Shown: piece by piece, positions 1 through 8,720 of the stretch
Layout of the letters: each line of letters starts with the position of its first letter
Position numbering within the stretch: the first letter of the stretch is position 1
Source: Sphingobium sp. Z007
GTDB taxonomy: Bacteria; Pseudomonadota; Alphaproteobacteria; Sphingomonadales; Sphingomonadaceae
Length of the DNA stretch: 64,000 bases
Direction of reading: 5' to 3'
Assembly: GCF_900013425.1 (NCBI RefSeq)
Contig: NZ_FBXK01000001.1
Location: 470,001 to 534,000, forward strand
Program-made: the position numbers and the translations under genes
The notes under the pieces: model-generated
The model's input: only the letters and a program-made list of their open reading frames with translations
What the model was told of the DNA's origin: nothing
Databases searched by the model: none

Positions 1-2
1 CG

Positions 3-863
3 CGGTTCGGGCTGGATTTCGCCGCGCTGCATAAGGCCAATCCGCGGCTCATTTACTGCTCGATCTCCGGCTATGGCCAGACCGGGCCGAAGGCGCTGTC
101 CCCGGCCTATGCGCCGGTGATCCATGCGGCCAGCGGGTTCGACATGGTCAATCTGCGCTATCAGGACGGCGCGGACCGGCCCGCGACCAGCGGCGTCTTC
201 ATCGCTGACGTGCTGGGCGGCACCCATGCCTTCGGCGCGATCCAGGCGGCGCTGTATCAGCGCGAAAAGACGGGCGCGGGCCAGCATATCGACCTGTCGA
301 TGCTGGAGGCGATGGTGGGGATGCTGGTCTTCGAGACGCAGGAGGCGCAGTTCCCCGGCGACGCCCGTCGCCCGCTCTACACCCCGCTCAAGACTAACGA
401 CGGTTTCATCATGGTCGCGCCGACCAGCCCGCGCAATTTCGAGCAATTGACAGAAGCGGTCGGCCATCCCGAATGGCGCGACGATCCTCGCTTCCTGACC
501 AATGCCGATCGCAACGCCAATTGGGCGACGTTGCTGGGGCTGACCGAAGAGTGGACGCTGGAGCGCAGCGCGGAGGAGACCGAAGCGATACTGTCGTGCT
601 TTGGCGTACCATGCGGGCGTTATCGCGAGATCGACGAATTGCTGGACGATCCGCAACTAGAGTCGCGGGGCGCCTTTGCCGAAATCAGCGACGGGGCCGG
701 GAGCTTCAAGGTGCCCAATCCGCCGTTCCGCATGAGCGGATCGCGGGTCGAGGCGCGCAATTATGTCGCGCGACTGGGTGAAGAGGGCGCGGAGATATTG
801 GGCGGGCTGGGCGTGGACGAGGCTGCGCTCGCCGCGCTACGGGCGCAGGGCGACCTGCTGTAA
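3..863 (+). CDS. CaiB/BaiF family (family III) CoA-transferase, 5' end missing
   Basis: This reading frame is open from the first bases of the window, so the N-terminus lies outside it and 286 codons plus the stop are visible. The stretch NPRLIYCSISGYGQTGP and the later GADRPATSG, GQHIDLSMLEA and GVPCGRYREI segments are typical of family III CoA-transferases, which move CoA from one acyl-CoA to another carboxylic acid through an aspartyl anhydride. The catalytic Asp region is upstream of the window and cannot be checked. The acyl substrate is unknown; nearby acyl-CoA dehydrogenase genes suggest a role in acyl-CoA catabolism. The gene ends convergently against the damaged YciI-like gene on the other strand, with tail overlap. 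A first internal GTG at 117 is not the true start because conserved sequence precedes it. Confidence 0.9.
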   Translation, partial: RFGLDFAALHKANPRLIYCSISGYGQTGPKALSPAYAPVIHAASGFDMVNLRYQDGADRPATSGVFIADVLGGTHAFGAIQAALYQREKTGAGQHIDLSMLEAMVGMLVFETQEAQFPGDARRPLYTPLKTNDGFIMVAPTSPRNFEQLTEAVGHPEWRDDPRFLTNADRNANWATLLGLTEEWTLERSAEETEAILSCFGVPCGRYREIDELLDDPQLESRGAFAEISDGAGSFKVPNPPFRMSGSRVEARNYVARLGEEGAEILGGLGVDEAALAALRAQGDLL

Positions 864-1215
864 CACCCCCATTCCAGGCCGTGAAAGGGCTGGATTTCGA
901 TCTCGCTTGGTCCCGGGATGCGATGTGGCAGGATTTCACCCAGGCAACAGCCTCGTCCATGTCCTTGACCTCGCATATCCATAAACCCGTAAGCAACTCG
1001 CGGGGGTGGGGGAAGGGGCGGTCGATGGCAGAGCGGTCGGTGCCGTTAAAGGCGACGCGCTTGCCCGGTGAGCAAGGGGTCAGGCCGTCGGCTATCACCA
1101 ACATGCCGACATCGCGCAAGGCGTTGTTGAAGCGGCCTATCGCGTTCGTTTCGGGCGAGGGCTGATAGCCTTTATCGCTGTCTTCGGTCGCGTTCACCAG
1201 CACCATCACGCGCAT
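761..1215 (-). pseudogene. YciI/DGPF-domain protein, frameshifted near its C-terminus
   Basis: The start ATG at 1215 has a good GGAG ribosome site and opens MRVMVLVNATEDS, followed by GKRVAFNGTDRS and VKDMDEAVAWVKSC, the pattern of YCII-related (PhnB/DGPF) proteins of about 120-140 residues. After VKSC the expected PHRIPGPSEIEIQPF continues only in another frame. One missing base near 927 (TGC-CA-CAT where TGC-CCA-CAT is expected) restores it. Read without correction the protein runs on antisense to the CoA-transferase gene and stops at 706 after 169 residues; corrected, homology fades near 866 and the frame closes at 761. It may be a true pseudogene or a sequencing error. Family members have no firmly known function. 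It follows the acyl-CoA dehydrogenase gene but lies beyond a strong hairpin. Confidence 0.7.
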
Positions 1216-1298
1216 CGCCTGTCTCCTTGCCCGGCGTTGGAACGATGGCGGAACTGTTCGGGAATTACGTCCCGGCGCAATATATTTGATAGAGATGA

Positions 1299-1334
1299 GG
1301 GGGCGGGATGCGTGCACGCATCTCGCCCGCCCCC
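1299..1334 (-). terminator. Strong GC hairpin after the acyl-CoA dehydrogenase stop
   Basis: GGGGGCGGG pairs with CCCGCCCCC, and inside it ATGCGTG pairs with CACGCAT next to a four-base bulge. It begins a few bases past the stop codon of the minus-strand acyl-CoA dehydrogenase gene. There is no good T run on the minus side, so it may work as a terminator or as an mRNA-stabilising hairpin. Confidence 0.55.
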
Positions 1335-1336
1335 TT

Positions 1337-2476
1337 TTATCGCAACAACTCCCGTGCGATCGTGTTCTTCTGAATCTCCGACGATCCCTCGTAAATCCGC
1401 GTAATCCGAATGTCGCGATAGAGCCGCTCGATCGCAAAGCCCCGGCAATAGCCTGATCCACCGAAAATCTGGACCGCGGTGTCGACCGTGCGGCTGCCCG
1501 CTTCGGTGCAGAAGAGCTTGGCCATGGAGGCGAGTTCGCGTTTCTTTTCGCCCTGGTCATAGCGCCAGCAGGCGTCGAGCAGGATCAAGCGGGCAGCGCG
1601 CATGTCGGTGGCCATGGTGGCGATATAGTGGCGGATCGCTTGGAAGTCCGAGATGACGCCGCCAAAGGCGGGGCGCTGTTTCGATTCCTCGATCGCCAGT
1701 TCCAGCGCGTATTCGCCCATGCCGACGGCGGTCGCGCCGACATTCATGCGGCCCTCGTTCAAGCCTTCGAGCGCATAGTGGAAGCCGCGCCCTTCTTCGC
1801 CGAGCAGGGCGTCGGCGGGCAACTGGCATTCGTCGAAGGTCAGTTCATAGACGCCGGGCGTCGCGGTGCCCATCAGTTCGATCGTGCCGGTGACAGCAAA
1901 GCCGGGCGTGTCGGCGGGCATCAGGAAGGCGGAAATGCCGCCGCGTGGCCCGGCGGCCTTGTCGGTATAGGCATAGACGATCACATATTTGGCGTTCTTG
2001 CCGTTGGAAATATAGGTTTTGGAACCGTTGATGACCCAGCCGTCGGCGTTGCGGGTGGCGGTGGTGCGCATCGAGCCCGGATCGGACCCGCTATTGGGTT
2101 CGGTGAGGGCAAAGGCGATCGGGATTTCGCCCGACACCATGCCGGGGATCAGCTGCTGCTTTTGTGCTTCCGAGGCATGATAGACGATGTTGCGCGCGCC
2201 CGGACCCATTAGCGGGCGCAATTCGGTCCAGAATTGGGGAGGAAGGCGGGCGAGTTCGATCTGCACCGCCGCCTGCGCGAGTGCGCCAAGGCCCAGGCCG
2301 CCATATTCTTCCGGCAAAGACAGGCCGAAATAGCCATTGTCGACCAGCGTTTGTCGCACGATCGGCGGGACTTTGCCGGTGGCCTGAAATTCCGCTTCAT
2401 AAGGGAGCAGGTCGCGCACGATGGCGCGGGTGACGTCGCAAAATTCCTTGATGTCGTCGGGCAGTTCAAAGTCCAT
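1337..2476 (-). CDS. Acyl-CoA dehydrogenase (single-subunit type)
   Basis: A 379-residue FAD-dependent acyl-CoA dehydrogenase, the usual length for short/medium-chain enzymes. It would introduce the alpha,beta double bond into an acyl-CoA and pass electrons to ETF. Visible features are the N-terminal helical domain with EEYGGLGLG (about residue 57), the FAD/substrate loop AFALTEPNSGSDPGS (about 122-136), and the C-terminal RIYEGSSEIQ in which Glu363 sits at the usual catalytic-base position. The ATG at 2476 follows AAGGAGG. The promoter region shared with the divergent LysR gene carries two dyads, so control by that regulator is likely but inferred. The substrate is not predictable. Confidence 0.92.
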   Translation of the reverse strand: MDFELPDDIKEFCDVTRAIVRDLLPYEAEFQATGKVPPIVRQTLVDNGYFGLSLPEEYGGLGLGALAQAAVQIELARLPPQFWTELRPLMGPGARNIVYHASEAQKQQLIPGMVSGEIPIAFALTEPNSGSDPGSMRTTATRNADGWVINGSKTYISNGKNAKYVIVYAYTDKAAGPRGGISAFLMPADTPGFAVTGTIELMGTATPGVYELTFDECQLPADALLGEEGRGFHYALEGLNEGRMNVGATAVGMGEYALELAIEESKQRPAFGGVISDFQAIRHYIATMATDMRAARLILLDACWRYDQGEKKRELASMAKLFCTEAGSRTVDTAVQIFGGSGYCRGFAIERLYRDIRITRIYEGSSEIQKNTIARELLR

Positions 2477-2530
2477 CTTGTGCCTCCTTCTTATCCGAAT
2501 CCGTGGCCGCGGCCGTGCGCGCCTCTCGCT

Positions 2531-2566
2531 AATGGTCCTACCATTGCGGTAATGGTCAGTCCATTA
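2531..2566. promoter_or_regulatory. Two tandem dyads in the acyl-CoA dehydrogenase/lysR intergenic region
   Basis: AATGGTCCTACCATT (2531-2545) has perfect 6-bp arms, and TAATGGTCAGTCCATTA (2550-2566) has perfect 6-bp arms around a 5-base centre. The two AATGG halves start exactly 20 bp apart, about two helical turns, as expected for cooperative binding by a dimer pair. They sit 55-90 bp upstream of the acyl-CoA dehydrogenase start and 116-151 bp upstream of the regulator start. Related sequence occurs near 11,230 and 17,715. Confidence 0.6.
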
Positions 2567-2681
2567 CAATTTCTGCCTATTGGGGCAAGGGGCCGCTGTC
2601 CTTTGGGGCAGTTGTCCGGTAAGGCTGACGTCGCCCGATGACGCCACAGCGTGCGGGTGGAGGGTAACAAGAGTAAGCGGC

Positions 2682-3914
2682 ATGGCGACCGATCCGTTCG
2701 ACCTTAATCTGCGCCACCTGCGCGCGCTGCTGGCGATCCGCGAACATGGCAGCATCACCGCCGCCGCCGATGTGGTCAGCCTGTCGCAACCGGCGCTGAC
2801 GCAGGGGCTGGCCAAGCTGGAACGGCAATTCGGCTACACCTTTTTCGAGCGGCGGTCGGGCGGCATGGTGCCGACGCCCATGGGCGAGATCGTGATCGAG
2901 CGGGCGCGCGCGGCGCTCGATCATCTGTCGCAGGCGGCCAAGGGCTTGTCGGGCGTGTTCCACTATCCTGAGCGGCTAATGACGATGACGCAGCTGCGCG
3001 CCTTTCTGGCGTTGGCAGAGGCGGGGAGTTTCGCGGCGGCGGCGCATGGCAGTACCCTGTCGCAGACGGCGGTGCATCGCGCGGTCGGCGACCTGGAGCA
3101 GATGATCGGCGGGAAGCTGGTCGAGCGGCGGGGGCGGGCGGTGTGGCTCAATCCGGCGGGGAAAAGGCTGGCGCGGGGCACAAGGCTGGCGGTGGCGGAG
3201 ATCGTCGCGGCGCTGGCGGACATCGGGCGCGATAGCGGGAGCGGGAGCGAGCTGATCGCGTTCGGGGCGCTGCCATTGGCGCGGCCTTATCTGGTGCCCG
3301 CCGCGATGGCGCGGATGGCGCGGAGCGATCCGCGCGCGGCGTTCAAGGTGCTGGAGGGAAGCTGGCGCGAACTGGTGGAGCCGCTGCGCGACGGGGTGAT
3401 CGACATGGTGGTCGGCGCGCTGCGGCCGTTCGAGATTGCCGATCTGTACCAATTGCCCTTGTCGGAGGATCGGCTGGTGATCGCAGCGGGGAGCCAGCAT
3501 CCGCTGGCCAAGGTGGACAAGCCGACGATGGAGCAGCTGGCGAGCTATCCGTGGATCGTCGCGCCCGCCAATTCGCCATTGCGTGAACAGTGGGAAAAGC
3601 TGTTCGGGCAAGGCAAGGTGCCAGCGACGCCGGTCGAGTGCGGGTCGGTGATGATCATCGGGCGGTTGTTGACGGAGGGGGATTTTCTGACGCTGCTGTC
3701 GCCCGATCAGGTGGCGTTGCAGATCCGCAGCGGGCTGTTGACGCAGGTCGGGCCGCCGCTGGAAGGCAGCAAGCGTGTGGTGGGGATCACTACGCGACGC
3801 AGTTGGCGCCCGACCGCGACGCAGCGGCGCTTTCTGGAAATGCTGGGCGAGGCGGCCAAGGGGGAGCGGGTGGCAGGCGCGCCGCCTGACTTGCGGGAAT
3901 CGGGCTGGGTGTGA
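2682..3914 (+). CDS. LysR-type regulator with two tandem N-terminal winged-helix domains
   Basis: The ATG at 2682 begins MATDPFDLNLRHLRALL; the frame is open further upstream but that part looks non-coding. The 410-residue product is about 100 residues longer than a normal LysR protein. Residues about 8-85 form one complete LysR helix-turn-helix (ITAAADVVSLSQPALTQGL, then RRSGGMVPTPMGE). Residues about 99-180 form a second one (FLALAEAGSFAAAAHG, LSQTAVHRAVGDLE, RRGRAVWLNPAGKR). A periplasmic-binding-like effector domain fills the rest. It is divergent from the acyl-CoA dehydrogenase gene across the paired dyads, so autoregulation and control of that gene are plausible. The effector is unknown, perhaps a CoA-ester or aromatic acid. 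Both HTH domains look intact. Confidence 0.9.
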   Translation: MATDPFDLNLRHLRALLAIREHGSITAAADVVSLSQPALTQGLAKLERQFGYTFFERRSGGMVPTPMGEIVIERARAALDHLSQAAKGLSGVFHYPERLMTMTQLRAFLALAEAGSFAAAAHGSTLSQTAVHRAVGDLEQMIGGKLVERRGRAVWLNPAGKRLARGTRLAVAEIVAALADIGRDSGSGSELIAFGALPLARPYLVPAAMARMARSDPRAAFKVLEGSWRELVEPLRDGVIDMVVGALRPFEIADLYQLPLSEDRLVIAAGSQHPLAKVDKPTMEQLASYPWIVAPANSPLREQWEKLFGQGKVPATPVECGSVMIIGRLLTEGDFLTLLSPDQVALQIRSGLLTQVGPPLEGSKRVVGITTRRSWRPTATQRRFLEMLGEAAKGERVAGAPPDLRESGWV

Positions 3915-3916
3915 GG

Positions 3917-4135
3917 CTATCGCGGGTTGCTGGTCTCAAGCGCGGCGATGCGGCCCTTCAGACGATCAGCAAGCGAAGGGCGGATCGGCTGTCCGGCGAG
4001 CAATTTGCGCCATGTATTGTAACTGATGCCGAAGCGGGCGTTAAGCGCTTCGTCGGTGCGGCCAGTCACCAGCCTTTGCATCTGGAGGATCATCTCCTCC
4101 TCCAGATGCACGCCATTGCTGTTGTTCTGCTGCAC
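3917..4135 (-). CDS. Small helix-turn-helix-like protein
   Basis: A short protein of 72 residues if the GTG at 4135 is used, 10 bp after the aldehyde dehydrogenase stop, or 58 residues from the ATG at 4093, which has GGAGG five bases ahead of it. The core TDEALNARFGISYNTWRKLLAG followed by RPSLADRLKGRI looks like a compact DNA-binding helix-turn-helix. It is the last gene of the minus-strand operon and ends two bases from the convergent lysR stop. Its function is not known. It may be a local regulator of the alcohol/aldehyde oxidation genes. The gene call is supported by the HTH pattern and tight spacing. Confidence 0.65.
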   Translation of the reverse strand: MQQNNSNGVHLEEEMILQMQRLVTGRTDEALNARFGISYNTWRKLLAGQPIRPSLADRLKGRIAALETSNPR

Positions 4136-4145
4136 GATACGCGCC

Positions 4146-5633
4146 TCAGTCCAGGTTGATCCAGACCGCCTTCGTTTCCAAATAATCCTCGATATGGTGC
4201 GGGCCGGACTCGCGGCCGAAGCCGCTCATGCGATAGCCGCCGAAGGGGACGGCGGGGTCGAGCATCTGGTAGCAATTGACCCAGACGGACCCGGCGCGGA
4301 TGCCGCGCGCCATGCGGTGCGCGGTGCCAAGGTCGCGGGTCCACACGCCGCTGCCCAAGCCAAATTCGGTGGCGTTGGCGCGGGTCAGCACCTCCTCGAT
4401 CGTGTCAAACGTAAAGGCGGACAGGACCGGGCCGAAAATCTCTTCACGCGCGATCGTCATGTCGTCGGCGACATGGGTGAAGATGGTGGGTTCGATAAAA
4501 TAGCCCGCATCATAGCCCGCGCCGCTCATACGGCCGCCGCCGGTCAGCGGGCGGGCGCCTTGCATGTTGGCGCCGTCGATGAAGGCGAGGATCTTGTCCA
4601 TCTGGGCCAGGGATACGACCGGTCCCATCTGGGTGGTCGGGCCAAGAGGATCGCCGACCTTGATCGTCTTCGTGAAGGCGGCGAGGCGCTCCATGAATTC
4701 GTCGTGGATTGAGCTTTGCACGAACAGGCGCGTGCCCGCGCTGCAAATCTGCCCGGCATTGGCGAACACGGCCATGGCGGCGGCAGGGACGGCCTTGTCG
4801 AGATCAGCGTCGGCAAAGACGATGTTGGGCGACTTGCCGCCCAGTTCCACCGTTACGCGCTTCATCGTTCCGGCGGCGGCGTGCAGGATTTTTTCACCGA
4901 CGCCGGTGGAGCCGGTGAAGGCGATCTTGTCGACGTCCGGGTGGCTGGAGAGCGCCGCGCCTGCATCGCCAAGGCCAGTGAGGATGTTGATGACGCCGTC
5001 CGGTACGCCCGCTTCCAGGCATAGTTCGCCAAAGCGCAGCGCGGAAAGGGGCGTCTGTTCAGCGGGCTTCATGACGAGGGTGCAGCCGGTGGCGAGTACC
5101 GGCCCCGCCTTCCACACCGACATGCCGATCGGGCCGTTCCATGGGTTGATTGCTGCGACCACGCCGATCGGTTCCTTGAGCGTGTGGGAGAGGACGTCGC
5201 CCATCGCGCTATTGTCGATCGTATCGCCCGCGATCAGCGTTGCCTGCCCCGCATAATAGCGCAGCAGCGCACCGGCGCGCGCCTTGCCCATGATTGTGCG
5301 GCTATAGGGTGCGCCAAGGTCCAGCGTGTCGAGCATCGCCAGTTCCTCGAAATGCTGTTCCACCAGATCGGCGAGGCGCAGCATGATGCGCTGGCGCTCC
5401 ACCGGCTTCATGCGCCGCCATGGCCCCTCGAACGCGGCGCGGGCCGATTTGACCGCGCGGTCGACATCCTCCGCCCCGCCCTGCGCAACGGTAGCCAACA
5501 GATCGCCAGTGGCGGGATTGCGGGTCTCGAACCGCTGCCCCGACAATGCAGGGACGCGCTGGCCGCCGATCAGCATGTCCTGATGCGGGGTGTCGAGCAG
5601 GGCGGGGCGGGGGGGGATGATAAGCTGGGTCAT
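4146..5633 (-). CDS. NAD(P)-dependent aldehyde dehydrogenase
   Basis: A 495-residue aldehyde dehydrogenase of normal length that oxidises an aldehyde to the carboxylic acid. The cofactor-domain sequence INPWNGPIG (about 162-170), the motif VTVELGGKSPN with catalytic Glu263, and NAGQICSAG with nucleophile Cys297 are all present. IFGPV and the C-terminal FGGYRMSGFGRE are conserved too. It lies 11 bp after the GMC oxidoreductase gene, so the pair probably turns an alcohol into an acid in two steps. The same gene pair with a transporter also resembles polyethylene-glycol and aromatic-alcohol oxidation operons in sphingomonads. The substrate cannot be fixed from sequence. Confidence 0.92.
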   Translation of the reverse strand: MTQLIIPPRPALLDTPHQDMLIGGQRVPALSGQRFETRNPATGDLLATVAQGGAEDVDRAVKSARAAFEGPWRRMKPVERQRIMLRLADLVEQHFEELAMLDTLDLGAPYSRTIMGKARAGALLRYYAGQATLIAGDTIDNSAMGDVLSHTLKEPIGVVAAINPWNGPIGMSVWKAGPVLATGCTLVMKPAEQTPLSALRFGELCLEAGVPDGVINILTGLGDAGAALSSHPDVDKIAFTGSTGVGEKILHAAAGTMKRVTVELGGKSPNIVFADADLDKAVPAAAMAVFANAGQICSAGTRLFVQSSIHDEFMERLAAFTKTIKVGDPLGPTTQMGPVVSLAQMDKILAFIDGANMQGARPLTGGGRMSGAGYDAGYFIEPTIFTHVADDMTIAREEIFGPVLSAFTFDTIEEVLTRANATEFGLGSGVWTRDLGTAHRMARGIRAGSVWVNCYQMLDPAVPFGGYRMSGFGRESGPHHIEDYLETKAVWINLD

Positions 5634-5644
5634 GAAGGGCTCTT

Positions 5645-7273
5645 TCAGGCGGCGATGTTGGATGTGACGGCGTCTTGCAGGATGAACTGCGCTGCGCGCT
5701 GAGCGATCATCATGGTGGGGGCGGAGGTGTTGCCGCTGATGATGTCCGGCATGACGGAAGCATCGACGACGCGCAGGCCCGACACGCCGCGCACGCGCAA
5801 GCGATTGTCCACGACGGCCATCGGGTCGCTGTCCGGCCCCATTTTACAGGTGCCGGTGGGGTGATAGGCAGTGTTGACGATCTTGCGCAGGGCGGCGTCG
5901 ATCTCGGCGTCGCTTTGATGATTGATGCCTGGCTCGATTTCCGCACCAGTCATGGCGGCGAGTGCGGGTTGGGCGAAGATATGGCGGCAGGCGCGGAACC
6001 CGGCGATCAGCGTCTGCATGTCATAGGGATCGGCAAAGAAATTGGGATCGATGACCGGCTTGTCCTCCGGCCGGTTGCTGGCCAAGCGAACCGACCCGCT
6101 GCTTTTGGGACGCAGCAACTGAATGAGCCCCATATAGCCGTGGCGGCGGGGGACCGAACGGGCGTCGAGCTTCAGCCCGGCGAGGAAGGTGATCTGAATA
6201 TCCGGGCGACCCGTTCCGTCGGTGCAAAGGAAACCGCCGGCCTCCGCGACATTGGAAGCCAGCATGCCTTCGCGCTTTAAGAGATATTTGAACGGGCTGG
6301 CCAGGATGCGGGGCAGAACCTTGGCCGATACGGCATAGGATTCCGCCGACGGGTTCTCCATCGCGACATGGACGGTGGGATGGTCCTGCAAATGCGCGCC
6401 GACGCCGGGCAAATGGTGGACCAGGTCGATGCCCATCTCGCGCAGATGATGCTGCGGCCCGATGCCTGACAGCATCAGCAGTTGCGGCGAATTGGTCGCA
6501 CCCGCGCACAGGATGATCTCCCGCCGCGCCGCGATGGTGCTGCGCGCGCCGTTCGTCTCTATTTCCAGCCCCACCGCGCGACCCCGGTCGAACAGGATGC
6601 GGCGGACCATGGTGTCCGCCATGACGGTCAGGTTGGCGCGATCCAGTGCGGGGTGGAGGAAGGCGCGGGCGCTCGACAGGCGGGTGCCGTTGCGTTGGTT
6701 GAGGTCGTAACGGCCAAAGCCGTCCTGCCGATCGCTGGCAAAATCATCATTGCGGCGATGCCCGGCTTGTTCCGCCGCGTCGACGATTGCGGCGCTGACG
6801 GGGTTCCAGCTTTTGGGCTTCTGCACGTCCAGTTCGCCGCCCTTGCCGTGCCAGGGCGTATCGGGACCGGCGTAATTTTCGACCGCCTTGAACGCGGGCA
6901 GGACATCGTCATAGGCCCAGCCATCATTGCCCGCATCGGCCCAGGCGTCATAGTCCGCCCGTTGCCCGCGAATGTAGACGCCGCCGTTGATGGCGCTGCA
7001 TCCTCCGAATAGTTTGCCACGCGGAAAGTTGATCGTGCGGTTGTTGACGGCGGCGTTGCCGGTCAGCGCCTGTTTCCAGTTATATTTTTCGTGCGGCAGC
7101 AGGAAGATATTGCCGACCGGCATCGCGGTCTTGAGGTTCACCGGCCATTGTTTGTCGGATGGCCCGGCTTCGATCAGAGTGACGCGGTTGGCCGGGTCGG
7201 CGGACAGGCGATTGGCCATCAGGCTGCCCGCCGAGCCGGAGCCGATCACGATATAGTCGAAGCTGTCGCTCAT
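5645..7273 (-). CDS. GMC-family FAD-dependent alcohol dehydrogenase (choline/PEG dehydrogenase-like)
   Basis: A 542-residue GMC oxidoreductase. The start ATG at 7273 overlaps the upstream transporter stop as ATGA, indicating translational coupling; the longer upstream frame lacks homology. The N-terminal FDYIVIGSGSAGSLMANRL is the FAD-binding dinucleotide fold, GGCSAINGGVYIRG the GMC signature 1 region, GATNSPQLLMLSGIG signature 2, and NTAYHPTGTCKMG carries the catalytic His near the C-terminus. The family oxidises primary alcohols, passing electrons to oxygen or, in bacteria, to the respiratory chain. With the next-door aldehyde dehydrogenase it should convert an alcohol to an acid. Polyethylene-glycol dehydrogenases of Sphingopyxis are relatives, so PEG-like or aromatic alcohols are both possible. 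Confidence 0.9.
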   Translation of the reverse strand: MSDSFDYIVIGSGSAGSLMANRLSADPANRVTLIEAGPSDKQWPVNLKTAMPVGNIFLLPHEKYNWKQALTGNAAVNNRTINFPRGKLFGGCSAINGGVYIRGQRADYDAWADAGNDGWAYDDVLPAFKAVENYAGPDTPWHGKGGELDVQKPKSWNPVSAAIVDAAEQAGHRRNDDFASDRQDGFGRYDLNQRNGTRLSSARAFLHPALDRANLTVMADTMVRRILFDRGRAVGLEIETNGARSTIAARREIILCAGATNSPQLLMLSGIGPQHHLREMGIDLVHHLPGVGAHLQDHPTVHVAMENPSAESYAVSAKVLPRILASPFKYLLKREGMLASNVAEAGGFLCTDGTGRPDIQITFLAGLKLDARSVPRRHGYMGLIQLLRPKSSGSVRLASNRPEDKPVIDPNFFADPYDMQTLIAGFRACRHIFAQPALAAMTGAEIEPGINHQSDAEIDAALRKIVNTAYHPTGTCKMGPDSDPMAVVDNRLRVRGVSGLRVVDASVMPDIISGNTSAPTMMIAQRAAQFILQDAVTSNIAA

Positions 7274-8640
7274 AGAATTGCGTCCTTGCGGCCGAGCGCG
7301 GGCACATGGCCCCGCACGGCGATGAAGCCCAAGGCGTTGACCAGCATCAAGGCCGCGAGCGCGCCGAAAAAGCCGAGATTGCCCCAATCGATCAGGACGG
7401 CGCCCGCTACCGCGCTGACGATAGCGCCGATGCGGCCCGCCGCACCCATCAGACCCAGGCCGCGCGCGCGCAGTCCGGTCGGAAAAGCGTGCGCACCGAC
7501 CGCGAACATGGCCGACTGGGCTGCACTGGCGAACAGGCCGAGCGCGCCGAGGCAGGCTAGGACGGCCCCTTCGTTGCGCGCGCCACTGATGGGGAGGAGG
7601 GCGAGGGTGGCGCAGACGGCCGCCCCCACGATCGCCATCAGGATCAACACCGGACGCGATCCGAAGCGGATGATCGCCAGCGACGCGATCATCGCGCCGA
7701 TGGTGCCGCCAATGTTGAAGCTGGTCAGGCCAAGGCTGGCGGTCTGCAGGCCAAAGCCTGCGCTGGTCAGCATGGTCGGCGCCCAGTTGAACATGAGGTA
7801 GATCATGAACATGCCGGAGAACATCGCGACCGACAGCGCCAGCGTGTCGCGCAACAGCGCCGGGCCGAACAGGTTGCGCATCGGTTCGTAGCGGGGCGCT
7901 TCCCCGGCGGCGAGGGGGATGTGGGCGACAGAGGCGGGATCAGGGTGGCCGATGCGGCGCAGGATGCGGTCGAGTTCAGCGCCGCGATCGGGCCGTTCCG
8001 CCAGATAGCGGGGGGATTCGGGCAGGACGAACCATAGCCACGCGACGAAGATCATCGTCACGCTGCCGCCGATATAGAAGAGCCAGCGCCAGCCAAGGCC
8101 CGGCAGGATCAGCGCGGCCGCGACCCCGCCCAATATCCCGCCGATCGACACGCACACCACGCCGAAGGTGACGGCGACGCTGCGCCAGCGGACAGGGGTG
8201 AACTCGGCGATCATGGCGCTGGCGGTGCCGGGGACGCCGCCAAGGCCCACGCCCGCCAGCGTCTTGAGCGCAGCGACCTGCCACAATGTCGTGGAAAAGC
8301 CGGTGAGGAGGGTCGCAACGCCGAAGATGGCGACGCCGATGATCAGCGCGCCGCGCCGCCCGAAGCGATCGCCGACCCAGCCCGACGTCAGCGTGCCGAT
8401 GGCCATGCCGACAAAGCCCAGCGCGAACACGGACCCCAATGCCGTGCGGTCTATGCCCCATTCCTGGAGCAGCGAGGGCGCGGCGAGGCCAAGCATCTGA
8501 TTGTCGAGGCCGTCGAGAATGACAGTCGCGGCGATCATCAGCACGGACCAAATCTGGTAGGACGACATGGGTATGTCATCCAACATGCCCCCTGATCCCG
8601 CCGGACTGCTGCTGCTGCCTTCTATCGTGGCGACCGCCAA
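7270..8640 (-). CDS. MFS transporter, aromatic acid:H+ symporter (AAHS)-like
   Basis: A 456-residue, 12-helix major facilitator protein in the inner membrane. ILDGLDNQMLG in helix 1 matches the DGxD motif of the AAHS (PcaK/BenK) family, and GWVGDRFGRRGALIIG is the loop 2-3 MFS signature; LPESPRYL follows helix 6. The start is a TTG at 8640, chosen because AAGGAG lies six bases ahead of it. The ATG at 8586 is an alternative with a Shine-Dalgarno-like run too close to it. It would import an aromatic or similar small acid by proton symport. It is coupled by ATGA overlap to the GMC gene and lies 80 bp after the reductase gene. Confidence 0.88.
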   Translation of the reverse strand: MAVATIEGSSSSPAGSGGMLDDIPMSSYQIWSVLMIAATVILDGLDNQMLGLAAPSLLQEWGIDRTALGSVFALGFVGMAIGTLTSGWVGDRFGRRGALIIGVAIFGVATLLTGFSTTLWQVAALKTLAGVGLGGVPGTASAMIAEFTPVRWRSVAVTFGVVCVSIGGILGGVAAALILPGLGWRWLFYIGGSVTMIFVAWLWFVLPESPRYLAERPDRGAELDRILRRIGHPDPASVAHIPLAAGEAPRYEPMRNLFGPALLRDTLALSVAMFSGMFMIYLMFNWAPTMLTSAGFGLQTASLGLTSFNIGGTIGAMIASLAIIRFGSRPVLILMAIVGAAVCATLALLPISGARNEGAVLACLGALGLFASAAQSAMFAVGAHAFPTGLRARGLGLMGAAGRIGAIVSAVAGAVLIDWGNLGFFGALAALMLVNALGFIAVRGHVPALGRKDAIL

Positions 8641-8720
8641 GATCGTCTCCTTGAGCCTGGGCCGTTTGCGGCCGCTTCATTCATTTGCCGGCGTGACATT
8701 GGAAAACCGGAATGTCGCAA

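Noticed and set aside
881..1165. 94-codon plus-strand frame beginning MKGLDFDL
   Set aside because: Antisense to the YciI-like gene, which explains the openness; no homology.
4146..8640. Firm assignment of MFS-GMC-ALDH genes as a polyethylene-glycol (peg) operon
   Set aside because: The gene types fit, but no TonB receptor, acyl-CoA ligase or AraC regulator is in the same unit, and an aromatic-acid-type transporter plus adjacent oxygenase point elsewhere.
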